Source of the DNA: Cornus controversa
Lineage: Eukaryota > Streptophyta > Magnoliopsida > Cornales > Cornaceae
DNA length: 64,000 bases
Reading direction: 5' to 3'
Assembly (NCBI GenBank): GCA_026545225.1
Contig: CM048852.1
Location: forward strand, 16,328,146 to 16,392,145
Both the position numbers and the translations under genes were made by a program. The stretch's first letter is position 1. The number at the start of each line of letters is the position of its first letter. Under the pieces are notes generated by a model. The model was not told where the DNA came from, did not search any database, and worked only from the letters and a program-made list of their open reading frames with translations. Below are positions 35,487-47,400 of the stretch, piece by piece.

Positions 35487-38400
35487 CTGGTTAATAATGT
35501 TTGTTTGGGTGATTTGGATTTAGTTTTTCTCTAACTTATAATTTACTTTTCTATATCCTTGTATATTGGAAGTGCTTTTCTTGTTTTGGAATCATAAATT
35601 GCTTTCTGAAGGATGTCCATTACTTGTTTTACCGAGACTCTATGTTGGTTCTATCTTATATGAACAGTCCCAATATTTCCAAGTCACTAGATACTAGATA
35701 CTAGTTATTTTGAAGTAATTTGTTTTTCGTTCTTTGACACCGGATCTTAGAAGAATTAGAGTAAATTTAAAAGGGCTAATGGCATGGTACTTGCTGGCTT
35801 ATTGTTTCGCGAACAGTATTTTAACATGTCATTTTGATTTTTCACAATTTTAATGGGAAATAAAAGTGAAATTTTGGGTTGGAATAGATTGATAACAAAA
35901 AATGCTTGTGTTCCTTTATTTTCATGTTATGAAACTTGTGTGTCAGAGTGTGGATATACTGTTGTTGATATGTATGATTGCATTATAGTTTTCTGTTTAA
36001 GGAACATGGTCTTGATACATCTGTTGTTATAGTTGGCATAATTATTCTATAATCACTAGGATCTACTAGTGTTTTAGGTCAATTAATCTGGTTTTGATGA
36101 AGCCGATTGCAAAATTTGGGTTTATGTTCTGTTTTTATATTTGTTACTCTAGTTTTCTGCTACTTATTTTGCTTTGAAAAAGCCTGATTATTTTATGTGA
36201 TTTTCGTCTTGCAGGTGTTTGTACAAATGTTCTAAAGAAAATATGCCATGACAATGGTCTTGTGAGGTGGCCATATCGAAAGGTAGGCTTTAAGGTTACC
36301 TAATTAGGTTTCCTCTTTGGAATGTGTATGCTTGTTGGGATTGTAATTGCTCTCTCTCTCTCTTTTATTTAATAATTTGGTTTAGGTTTTACTTAATTAT
36401 CTTTGTTGATATCTTGTCAGTTTTTGAAGTTGGGGACTTGTTCATCATTGCACGGATGCTTTTCCTAGTGTCTTATTAGTTCATGTTGTGTCTAGAGAGA
36501 TTGTTGCAAATTTCTTCTGTGGTGATTTTAGGACAATAAACTAGGGCAAATCAAGAATGTGTGATGATTTGTCATTTTGTTTTTGCTTTTGTTAAATTTA
36601 GGGTTTTAGCCTTATTTGTAGTAGTTTTTAGGGTTTTAAAAATGATATTCAAGTCCATATACATTGGGCAGGTTGATTATAAGAAAGTTATTACTTGCAT
36701 TTCAGATTTTTTGTAACCCATTAATAGGTATTCTAGTTAAAAAACAGGAACATTTATTGATTAATTAATAATATTTTAGAAAGTTATTCTACAAATAGGT
36801 CTTCTAGATAAAGTTGTACTTTTCTTATAATGAATAGATTAGGTATGGACTGGGTCCCATGGTTTTTTTTCTTTGAGTTCTCCATGTAAAAAAATTCCTT
36901 ATCCCTTGTTGTTGGTTGATTTTATTTTATTTTTACAATTATTTAATTAGATGGTTTATATTTTAATAACCGGTAAATAATAAAAGCAAAAAAAAAAGGC
37001 TTAATTCGAGCAAAGGAAACCTATTCACCCCATCTAAGTCTGTTCTGGGCATTCCATTGCACAACTTTCATTAATAGACCACAAACACACCCCTAATAAG
37101 TGTCATATCTCAGTGGATTTGCATATATGACGTTTCTGCATTTCTAAATTCCCGTCTCTCCTCTAAATCTGGGTCTTTGACCTTTTTTGTCATTGCTTTG
37201 TCACTTGTTTCAATGTGCAATTTTCAATGTCAGTCTCGGAGCGATCTTGGTCTTGCACTGATAAAGTCGACATAGATGTCACTTCGTCGTCACCGCTGTT
37301 GGTGCTGCCAACATCATTGCCATCCTCCTTCAGTAGACAAAGGGTACTTGATATCTGTCTCAGAATTACTTCTTCTGAGATAACCAATCTACCTAGCTCC
37401 CCTTTCCTATCTCTCCGAAAACATAAAAAAAGACAAAATAAATTCAACTATATTAGAAACAAATTTAGCTGTAGAAAGCATATAATTAGAATAAAATAAA
37501 AAAATACTTGATTATGAAGTCATTCGCATACTCCATGTGAAATTCCATTTGCCTTTTTTCTTTTTTGCATAAAAACACTTTAATTTCTGCAGGTACTTTC
37601 GTGTCCCATATCGTCTTAGTTTGTTGGGGTGGAGTAAGTTGTTGCTCGTCAAGGAGATGATTAAAAAAATATTTACAAGAAAACATGCTAGATGGTTTGA
37701 GGCACCAATGGAGAAACATAAACTTTGAATGAGGCCATTTTCTGGATTTTCGCTTCATTAAGGCTGCAATAGGAGTTGAAATTCCATGATTGGAAAATGG
37801 AGAAGGAACTTGAGGAATAGCTAGTGGATTTTAAAACCTACAAAGATGGGATAGTCTAGGGAAGGCAAGAGGAAATAAACTTCATCCAGCAAATGTCCTC
37901 CCAGAAATAATCTGGATATGTTAAAGAACAAGTTGGGATAATGTCCTTAATTTAATCAGCTGATTTTGCATAAATGCTAATTGTTTTTTAGCTTATCGAC
38001 ATGCCTGTGATTAAATGATAACACTCTTATATATGCTTAGATCTGGCATAGAATACTACAATGCTTGGCCTGGTTATGACAAAGCATTTTTTATGAGCAT
38101 GAACTGTAGACCCTGTCTCTCGCTAGATAGACTTCAGCGTCTCCCGTGCCATGTTGATCATGGTCTTATATCTGCTCTACATTAGACCTATCCATTACTT
38201 TGTGCTTTATATTTTTCCATATCACTGAGTTATTTTCATGGCACAAGATTACCTCCCCAGACCCTACAATGGCAGTCTCGTGCACTTGGCTAGCCCTTTT
38301 ATTTATTTATGGTAAACTTAAAATTGCAAGAACATACTGATTGATATAAGCTTACTATTTTTATTGTTTTAATTTGGTATGTGACATTGGAAACTGCTTA

Positions 38401-41400
38401 TTTTGTTATTTATACTTATATCATTATTCAATCTCTTTGAAATGTATCCTAGTATCTCTCTGGAAAGAGTATTGAAGAAATTAAGAGGGATGCTGCTAGA
38501 GAAAGAAACAAGGTACTTGCTGAGTTGTCGAAAGCTGCTGGTGAAAGGAATGATGGTTTAGCAAGTTTAGAAGTATCATCATCCTTGTAAGTTGATTTAA
38601 CTTTCACATGCTGACTGGAACTTGTTATAAACATGATCTAACATGCCATTATGTTCCTAGGCAATTGGCTAGGACCTGTGCTAGGTACCAACTGTCTAGG
38701 AAGCACGGACATGCCTAAAAGGGCGAAGAATCCGTGTTAGACACTTGTTGGACATGCCCCGACACGTGTCGGACATGCCAAAAAACTTGTTTGATTTTTT
38801 TTTTTTGAATTTTCGGACACGACACTGACACGCCTTCAACACACCATGGGTACGTGTCCGACACGTGTGTCTCATTCTTGAGGATTTTAAAGAAAGTTAT
38901 AGAAAGAAAGCTGGGTTAAAGTGTAAACATGAGGAGTTCTCTAATAACTTTCAATAATATGGTGGTCATTACATAATTACTTAAAAGTTGTTGGTTTATA
39001 AATTTTTTTTATATTAAACAATCAGATATTTAGGCTTAGATTTTAGTTCAAAGGTTCAAACTCTTGCACGATCAACTTTGGCTCTCTCTTGTTCTCCAGG
39101 CCAGTCTCTCTCTCTCTCCTCTTCCTCTTTTCTTTCTTCTTCTTCTCCTTCACAAACCCTAGATACTTTTGTTTTTCCTTTCTCAACAAAATTCTTTTTC
39201 TCGTCTCTTTTCCCTTTTCCTCTTGTTTCCATGAACCTTTTTCTCTTCTATGGATTCTTACCTTTGTTTTTATAATAAAACTCTAATCCTCTTTGTTTTT
39301 TCTCTTTCTTAACCCTCTTTCTATCTTTCTTTCTTTTTCCCAGCAAAACACAAATTCTAGAAAGGTTGCTTTAAAATTCAACTACAACCCATTCCATCTA
39401 TCCATCTTTGTTCTTTTTTCCTCTTCTTTCTCTTGTTGCACAATTGCTATCTTTTGCTTGATTTTGTGTTTGGATTGGTGGTCCTATTGTTATTTTTTAG
39501 CATGCAAACCTGATACTTGTTGCATTTGGACAAATATGTATTTTGTTAATGACAACTCAAGATGCAAAGCTGCTGAAATTGTTTGTTTTCTTTGATATTA
39601 ATTTCCACCAAACCTGTTGTAACTTGTAAACAAATAGGAAAATATTTTGTTGTTTCTTCTTTATTCTTGATTTTCTGACATGCAAATAAAATTATGAATT
39701 TTTTTCTTTTATTTTTGTCATAGGAAATTAGAATTTTCAATATGATTTCGACAGCTACTAGTAGGTACCCCTCCCTCTAAACGAGAACAAATTGCTTTGG
39801 AACTATGTCACAAAGTTGGAGAAAACTGATGGAGGAGGAATTTTTTTGTTCCAATGCAACTTTTGTCATAAGACATGGAAGGGATCTTATACAGGAGTTA
39901 AAGCCCACTTGGTGAAGAACTCCTGTTTAGGTATTCAAGTATGCCAAAAAGTAACATCTAAGGATATTGTGGAAATGCAAAAAGCATTAGAAGAAGGCGA
40001 ATTGAGAATGAAAAACTCTAAACCAAAAAGCGTTCCTTTGCCCCCGCCTAGTGCATCATTGGGTGGTACAATTAGTTTCATTCAAGAGCCTTGTGCACCA
40101 AAGAAAAGAAAGGCAAGTGCAAGTGGAACTAGTAGTGGGAGCAGAGTGCCATTGAGAAGGCATTTAATTTTGGGGCTCGGGAACAATTGCACTCAGAGAG
40201 TGCTAGGATATTTTATTCAGTAGGCTTGCCATTTCATCTAGTAAGAAACCCATATTATGTGAGCTCATACAGCTTTGCTGCAAATAATTATATTTCGGGT
40301 TATTTGCCTCCAGGTTATAATATGTTGAGGACTACTCTACATCAAAAATAAAAGGCAAATGTTGATAGATTATTGCAACCAATTAGGGGCACATGGAAGG
40401 GAAAGAGTGTTAGCATTGCAAGTGATGGTTGGAGTGATTCATAAAGAAGGCCACTAATTAATTTTATGCCTATGATAGAAGGAGGCCCCATGTTTTTGAA
40501 AGCTGTTAATTGTTCTGGTCAAGTTAAAGACAAGATTTTTTTATTGCCAATTTGATGAGGGAAGTCGTCCATGAGGTTGGGCCCGAAAATGTGGTTCAAG
40601 TGATTACGGACAATGTGCCAAATTGCAACGGAGCGGGACAATTAATTGAAGGGCGATTCCATCACATTGTTTGGACACCTTGTGTGGTCCATACCCTTAA
40701 TCTTTCCCTGAAAAATATTTGTGTCACAAAATATGGAAAGGAATGAAATAATATTTGAAGTGTGTTGTTGGATTGTTGATGTTGCTAGGGATGTTACAAT
40801 GATAAAGAATTTCATCATGAACCATTTAATGAGATTAGCTATTTTTAATGAATTTGTTAGCTTGAAATTGCTTTCGGTTGCGGAGACACTCTTTGCTTCG
40901 GTTATTGTAATGTTTAAAATATTTAACTTATAAAGGGTGGTCTCCAAGTAATGGTAATAAGCGGCAAGTGGTCTTGTTATAGAGCGGATGATGTAGGAAA
41001 TGCTGGATGATTTTGGTGGGAAAACATTGATTATATCCTTTCCTTTACTTCACATATTTATGATATACTAAGGGCTTGTGATACTGATAAGTCCTGTCTT
41101 CACTTAGTTTATGATATGTGGGATACAATGATTGAAAAAGTGAAGATGATAATATATAGGCATGAAATGAACCCGCAAAGTGAAAGTTCTTCGTCCTATG
41201 AAGTGGTGTATGGGATACTTGTAGATCGTTGGAATAAGAATAATACTCTACTTCATTGCTTGGCACATTCACTATAACCAAGGTGAATCATTAGATCTAA
41301 ATTTTTAAGCTATAAATTTTTTAATCTTAGTTTAGACTTAAAGGAAATTAAATCGATAGAACATCCCTTTCAATCTTAAGGGGATACGCCTATCACACAA

Positions 41401-44400
41401 TATACTAGATGCACTCCTCCAGAATGTTGGGCAACTAAGAAACAACATGTGCATAAAGTGAGTGTGTCAGAAATGTAGATGTTGAGATGGATATGCGATA
41501 AAACTAGAAAGGATAAAATTAGAAATGACCACATTCGGGAGATGGTTAGAGTAGCACAAATTGGAGATAAAATGAGAGAAAATCGGTTAAGATGGTTTGA
41601 ACATGTGCAAAGAATACCTTTAATGCGCTAGTTAGGAAGAGTGACATAATCCACATTGAGGGTAATGCTAGGGGAAGAGGAAGACCAAAGTTAACGTGGT
41701 TAGAGTTAGTAAAGAAGGATATGATAGCATGTGATTTGATTGGGGCTATGGCTTTAGATAGAGCCAAATGGAAACATAGGATTCATGCAACTGACCCCAG
41801 GTAGTTGGGAAAAAGGCTTGGTTGTTGATGTTGTTGTATATCATGGATCTTAAGAGTTGGTAGGTTGTACATGGTTCATATGCTCCCTTGCTTCAAGAGT
41901 TAGCTTTAAAGTTGCTTATCTCACCTTCTTCGTCATTTGAGATACCCATTTGATTCATTCAGGGATGTTGGGGTGTTTGAGGTTGCGAACCTCTAACTTG
42001 ATGAGCCAGAACTAGAGGCAGTAGTATTTGCCGATGATGGAAGTGTTGGTGATGATGAGACAAATGAAGTTGGGTCAAATGATGAATAGGAATAGATGAA
42101 TACTAATTTGTTTTTGTGAATGCTAAAAATAAAGTCCTGAATGTTAATAGTTAAAATGATGGTTGATCATGCATGTTTGAAATGTATTTTTGTGGTTTAC
42201 TTGTGATTTTCTGATAATGCTTTTGTATTTGGAGTAAATTAGTTGGAATGATGATTAAATGATAAAACTAATTTTTATTCTATTGTCTCGATTTGATTTG
42301 GTTTTATGACTTTGTGACATCGTTCTCTTATAGTTGTTGTTGTGGAGATTCAATTGTGTAGTTGTTAACCGATAATTCTATAAATTATTTATCTTTGTAG
42401 TTCATTAGTTATGTCTTATGATTTGTGGATTTTTTTCATTGTTAGGTTGACAAAAAATAATATTACTCTTAATTTCTTAAAGTACAATATCACATATTTA
42501 TATAAAACATATCTTTATTATTTGCCATGTCCCCGCTGTGTCCGTGCCCTAATTTTTTAGGATTTTCAGTGTCGCCTTGTTTGTGTCTTGTCGTATCCGT
42601 ATCCCTATTTGTTTTCGTGCTTCTTAGCCAACTGTGATGCATAATTGGTCTACGTGGTGGGTTCACTAGGTTGCATATTTTATTATTTTATTTACTAATA
42701 AAGGATTCCAGAACAAGTAATCCAGATATCAACCATTAGCGGAAGTTAGTGTACCATATAGGAAATCCACAGAGAAAAGTACCTAGATTAAAAAATGTGA
42801 CAATTTCTATATTTTTCTTACTACATACTTGGAACAGTTCTTATTATGCAAAGCCTTGTATGCAGTACATCTATTAACTCTATGCATTTGCCTCACATCA
42901 ATAATATGCCTTTCCCCTCTTTTTCAGCATCTTACTTATTTTATGTTGGTAAGAGCACCAACTAGATGCCACCTTTACTTCCTATCCCTTTGATTGTTGA
43001 TGAGATATTTGATTTCCATCTATGTGTCTTGCTTTAGGCCAGGCGACCTGCCTGCTTATTGCATGACTTATTGATTGCACACAGAATGGAACTCCACATG
43101 GACCTCTGAACTCAAATCTCTCAAATTTTACATAAAAACTAGTGATATCTCCTATAAACTGAACTTGCTTGGCCTACAACGTGCGCAATGTATGTCAGAT
43201 GCTTGGTACTTAAGAGGAGGTAGAACATAAGGTCGGTAGAAGGAAAATAAAAGCATGGAACACTGCCCTGCTCTGCTTAGGCCCTATTTGATAACGTGAT
43301 TGACTGCTTAACAATGAACGCGGTAAGCAATTTTTTAAAATAAGCATGTTTGGTAAAGATTTAGGATACCACTTAATGTTTTACGTACCACTTAAAACAA
43401 GCCAAAATTTTATGTGATAGGGAGGTCACTTAACGCTTATTGCAGAAAGCGGGTGTGATGTGGGCGGTTGCGAGACACTGGGCAAGCTACCACACTGGCA
43501 GGCTATAGGGTGTTCAATCTCACATCTCCTGGGTGTGGAATGGGAAAGTGTTATATGTATGTTTATCACCCTTCTATGACACAATGCGTTTTAAAGCCGT
43601 GATGGTTGTGAACCCATCAGAACTCCACAGTTAAGCATGCTTAGCTGGGAGTAGTAATAGGATGGGTGACTCCCTGGGAAGTCTCTGGTCCGGGGGAACC
43701 AAAAGCGGATAATATTGTGTCGGGATAGGGTAGGGTGTTACAAATGGTATCAGAGTCTGACCCAGCCGGAAGTGTGCCGACGGGGACGTCCGACCTCCTA
43801 GGGGGGTAGATTGTGGTGACCCTTGTGGGCGGGTGCGAGACACCGAGTGAGCTACCACACTGGCAAGCTACCACACTGGCAAGCTACATGGTGTTCAATC
43901 CCACATCGCCTGGGTGTGGAATGGGAAAGTGCTTTATATATGTTTATTACTCTTCTATGACACAACGCGTTTTAAAGCCGTGATGGTTGTGAACCCACCA
44001 GAACTCCACAGTTAAGCGTGCTTAGCTGAGAGTAGTACTAGGATGAGTGACCCCCTGGGAAGTCTCTAGTCCGGGGGAACCAAAAGCGGACAATATTGTG
44101 TCGGGATAGGGTGGGGCGTTACAGGTAGGCTTTAAAAAAAAATTCTAATTACTAATTGACCCTCATATAATCACGTTATCTCTCAACATGTCTCACATCT
44201 CTTTACAACTTCTTTCTTAAAATTCCAAGAATTTTTATCAGAAATTAGGTGAAATTGTTAGTGTTTGGTCTATGAATGAAATTATTTAGGGAAGGCAGAG
44301 TTTGGGGAGATTGCGATGATATAGGAAATTTCATGGATGCTGAAATCAAGAGCGCTTTGGCTGAAGGAGGGGGATCGGAATACAAAGTTCTTTCATAGGT

Positions 44401-47400
44401 TGGTGAACTCCCACAAACGAAACAATCACATTGGTAGGATCTGTATTGATGGTAGAACTTTGAATAGGGAAGAGGATATCCAGAGGGGGATTGTGTCTTA
44501 CTACCAACAGTTGTATACGAAAACTGCTAGTTGGAGGCCTTCACTTGATGGGCTTGAGTTTGCGAGCATATCGGAGGAGGACAGGGATTGGTTGAAAAGG
44601 CCTTTTGGAGAGGAGGAGGTGGTTGAGGCGTTGAGGAGTTGTGATGGGGATAAAGCCCCAGCGCCGGATGGTTTCACGATGGCTTTTCTCCAACAAAATT
44701 GGGAGGTGGTCAAGGCAAAGGTGACGGAAGTTTTCAGTCTCTTTCATACAGAGGGTAAGTTTGAGAGGAGTCTCAATGTATCCTTTATTGTCCTTATTCC
44801 TAAGAAGGGTGGAGCTATCGATGTTAAGGATTTTAGACCGATTAGCTTAGTGGGTGCCGTTTATAGGCTTCTCGCTAAAGTTTTAGCTATTCGTTTAAGG
44901 AGGGCTGTGGATGAGATGATATCGGACACTCACAATCTGTTTGTCGGAGGTTGCTAGATATTGGATTCGGTTTTGGTTGCTAGTTAGTGTGTGGAGTCCA
45001 GAATCAAAAGTGGGGTACCGAGGATTGTTTGCAAGCTGGATATTGAGAAGGCTTATGATCATGTGAGTTGGAACTTCTTGATGTATATGCTAAAAAGGAT
45101 GGGTTTTGGCCTTAGCTGGAGGAGATGGATTTATTGTTGTATCTCGATAGTTCGATTTCAGTTTTGGTGAATGGTTCACCAACGGGGTTCTTTTCTAGTT
45201 CTCGAGGCCTGCGGCAAGGAGATCCACTCTCTCCTTCTTTGTTTATCATTATTATGGAGGCCTTTAGTAGATTGATGAGGAGGGCGGAAGGGCTGGGTTT
45301 CATTAGAGGGTTTTTGGTGGGTAGACCCTAATCAGTTGGTGGTTTCTCACTTGCTCTTTGCGGATGACACTGCTGTCTTTTGTGATGCGGTGGAGGACCA
45401 ACTGAGATATTTGAGATGTGTGTTGGCCTGCTTCCAGGTTGCTTCGGGTTTGAAGATCAACATTGGGAAGAGTGAGTTGATTCCGGCGGGGGTGGTAGAG
45501 GAGATTCATGATTTTGCTGATTTTCTTGGTTGTGGGGTTGGTTCTTTTCCAATCTCTTATCTGGGATTGCCGTTGGGAGTTTCGTCAAGGAGGACACCCA
45601 TTTGGGACCTAGTGGTAGAGCGCTTTGAGAGGAGGCTTGCAGGATGGAAGAAGCAATATCTTTCGAAAGGGGGATGTGTAACTCTCATGAAAAGTACCCT
45701 TTCAAATCTTCCTACCTACTTTATGTCTCTTTTCCCAATGCCTAAATCAGTGGTTCAGAGGCTAGAGATGATTCAGAGGAAGTTTCTGTGGGGTGGTATG
45801 GGAGATTAGTTCAAATACTATTTGGTGAACAGGGAGAAAGTGTGTTCTCCTATTTAGGTAGGGGGATTGGGAATTAGGAAGTTGGAATTGTTCAATAAGG
45901 CTTTGTTAGGTAAGTGGCTTTGGAGATTTGGGAGAGAGAGATCCAGATTGTGGAGGAGGGTCATTGTTTGTCGAAGTGGGGAGGAAGTTGGTGGGTGGTT
46001 GTGTAGAGAGATGAGATCTCCTGCAGGAGTGGGGATTTGGAATCTTATCCGGAAGGGTTGGGAGGAGTTTTTCAAACGCATTCGTTTCAGGGTTAGGAGT
46101 GTGGAGGCTTGTTAGGTTTTGGGAGGATCCCTGGTGTGGGGACATTGTGTTGGCTCGTGGTTCCCTCGACTCTTCAGGATTACTATGAATAGGCATGCCT
46201 TGGTTGTCGACTGTTATCGACTTGATGGCGGTAGGATTACTTGGGATGTGCAGTTTCGGAGGGAGTTCCATGATTAGGAACTTGCAGAGGTAGTAGAATT
46301 TCTTGCATTGCTATACAGTTAGGTTGTGGAGGGGGTTGGGATGGATGAGATGATTTGGTTGGGCTCCTTGAAAGGGGTTTTTGGAGTTCGCTATTTCTAC
46401 CATAGCCTTTTGGGGCTGCGGGATCTAACTTTCCTTAGAAGGCCATTTGGAGATCGAAAGCCCCATTGAAGGTGGCTTTCTTTACTTGGACAGCAGCCCT
46501 TAATAGGATACTCACCATTGACAATCTTAAAAGGAGGAAGCATATTTTAGTGAATTGGTGCTGCATGTGTAAGAAGGCGGAGGAGTCGGTGAACCATCTC
46601 CTTCATTATATAGTGGCAAGGATGTTTGGTCTATGTTTTTGGCTATATTCGGGATGTTTTGGGTGTCTCTGGGTTCCACGGTGGACACAATTGAGATTTG
46701 GAGAGGGTGTACAGTGGTTGGCTTAGTTAGAGACGCTTGGAGGGCCCCTCCCCTTTGTTTATGGTGGGGCTTGTGGTGCGAGAGGAATAGGAGATCCTTT
46801 GAGGGAGAGGAGACTCCTATTTGGTCTCTCAAGTATAGTATTCTCGGTTCTTTATTCTTTTAGGTTAATGGGTGGAATTGTAAATCCATGGGGGATATGG
46901 TGGAATTTGTTGATAGTTTGAAATTATAGTTGGCCTTGAAGGCTTTTTGTGTATTCTCTTGGGAGCGCTCCCCCCTTAGAGCATTTTTTATTGAAATCTT
47001 ACTTATTTATCAAAAAAAGATAGTGGGATATTTTATAATAGGTGAATATTATGATCGTTATTAGAATTTACGTGGGATGGATAGAGTATTTATATGAAAT
47101 TGTTTAAATGGTAGGTAACACTCGAAGATAGTGGGATAATTTATAGAAAGTGGATACTTGTATGGAAAGAGAAGTAGAAGACGAAAGAAAATTTATTTTT
47201 TACCTAGTTGATTATTGTAGAATTGCAATTTCTCATGTTATTCTCATATTTCAATTTTCAACCCACAGTGGTACATCTAGTCAAATTTTTATGTAATTTA
47301 GGTGGGATGGTTAGAGTGTTTGGTCAATGATTTTTTTCCTTTTTAATATGCATCTATAGACCATATCCATAAGTCTATAAATTTTTATATGTTTAGCTTA

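Larger units (their letters stand above)
38696..42627 (+). mobile_element. hAT transposon, full-length but inactive
   Basis: 3932 bp between perfect 8-bp target duplications CCAACTGT (38688-38695, 42628-42635). The termini CTAGGAAGCACGGA and TTCGTGCTTCTTAG are inverted copies. Subterminal regions carry many GGACACG words and their complements. It encodes a hAT transposase remnant on the plus strand and contains an inserted RTE LINE fragment. Two shorter relatives lie at 48462-50165 and 56654-57422. It sits in intron 3 of the RWP-RK gene, in the same direction. Confidence 0.93.
43454..44123 (+). mobile_element. Cassandra TRIM with 5S rRNA-derived LTRs
   Basis: A 670-bp element. Its LTRs are 43454-43742 and 43812-44123, both starting TGTG and ending GTTACA. 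A Met-type primer site TGGTATCAGAGTC lies at 43745, and a short GGGGGG-containing purine tract precedes the second LTR. It has no coding capacity. Each LTR contains a 72-bp stretch resembling plant 5S rRNA, including AGTTAAGCRTGCTT, GAGTAGTA and GGATGRGTGAC. This is the defining mark of Cassandra, a non-autonomous LTR element. The two LTRs differ by substitutions and by a duplicated CTACCACACTGGCAAG unit, so the insertion is not recent. I found no clean target duplication. Confidence 0.93.

Noticed and set aside
39078-39286. Hydrophobic overlapping frames
   Set aside because: They arise from pyrimidine-rich DNA at the 5' side of the hAT element, and the same DNA occurs in the non-coding derivative at 56654.
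43613-44065. Possible 5S rRNA genes
   Set aside because: Only the internal promoter part is 5S-like, and it lies in LTRs of a Cassandra element with primer site and purine tract.
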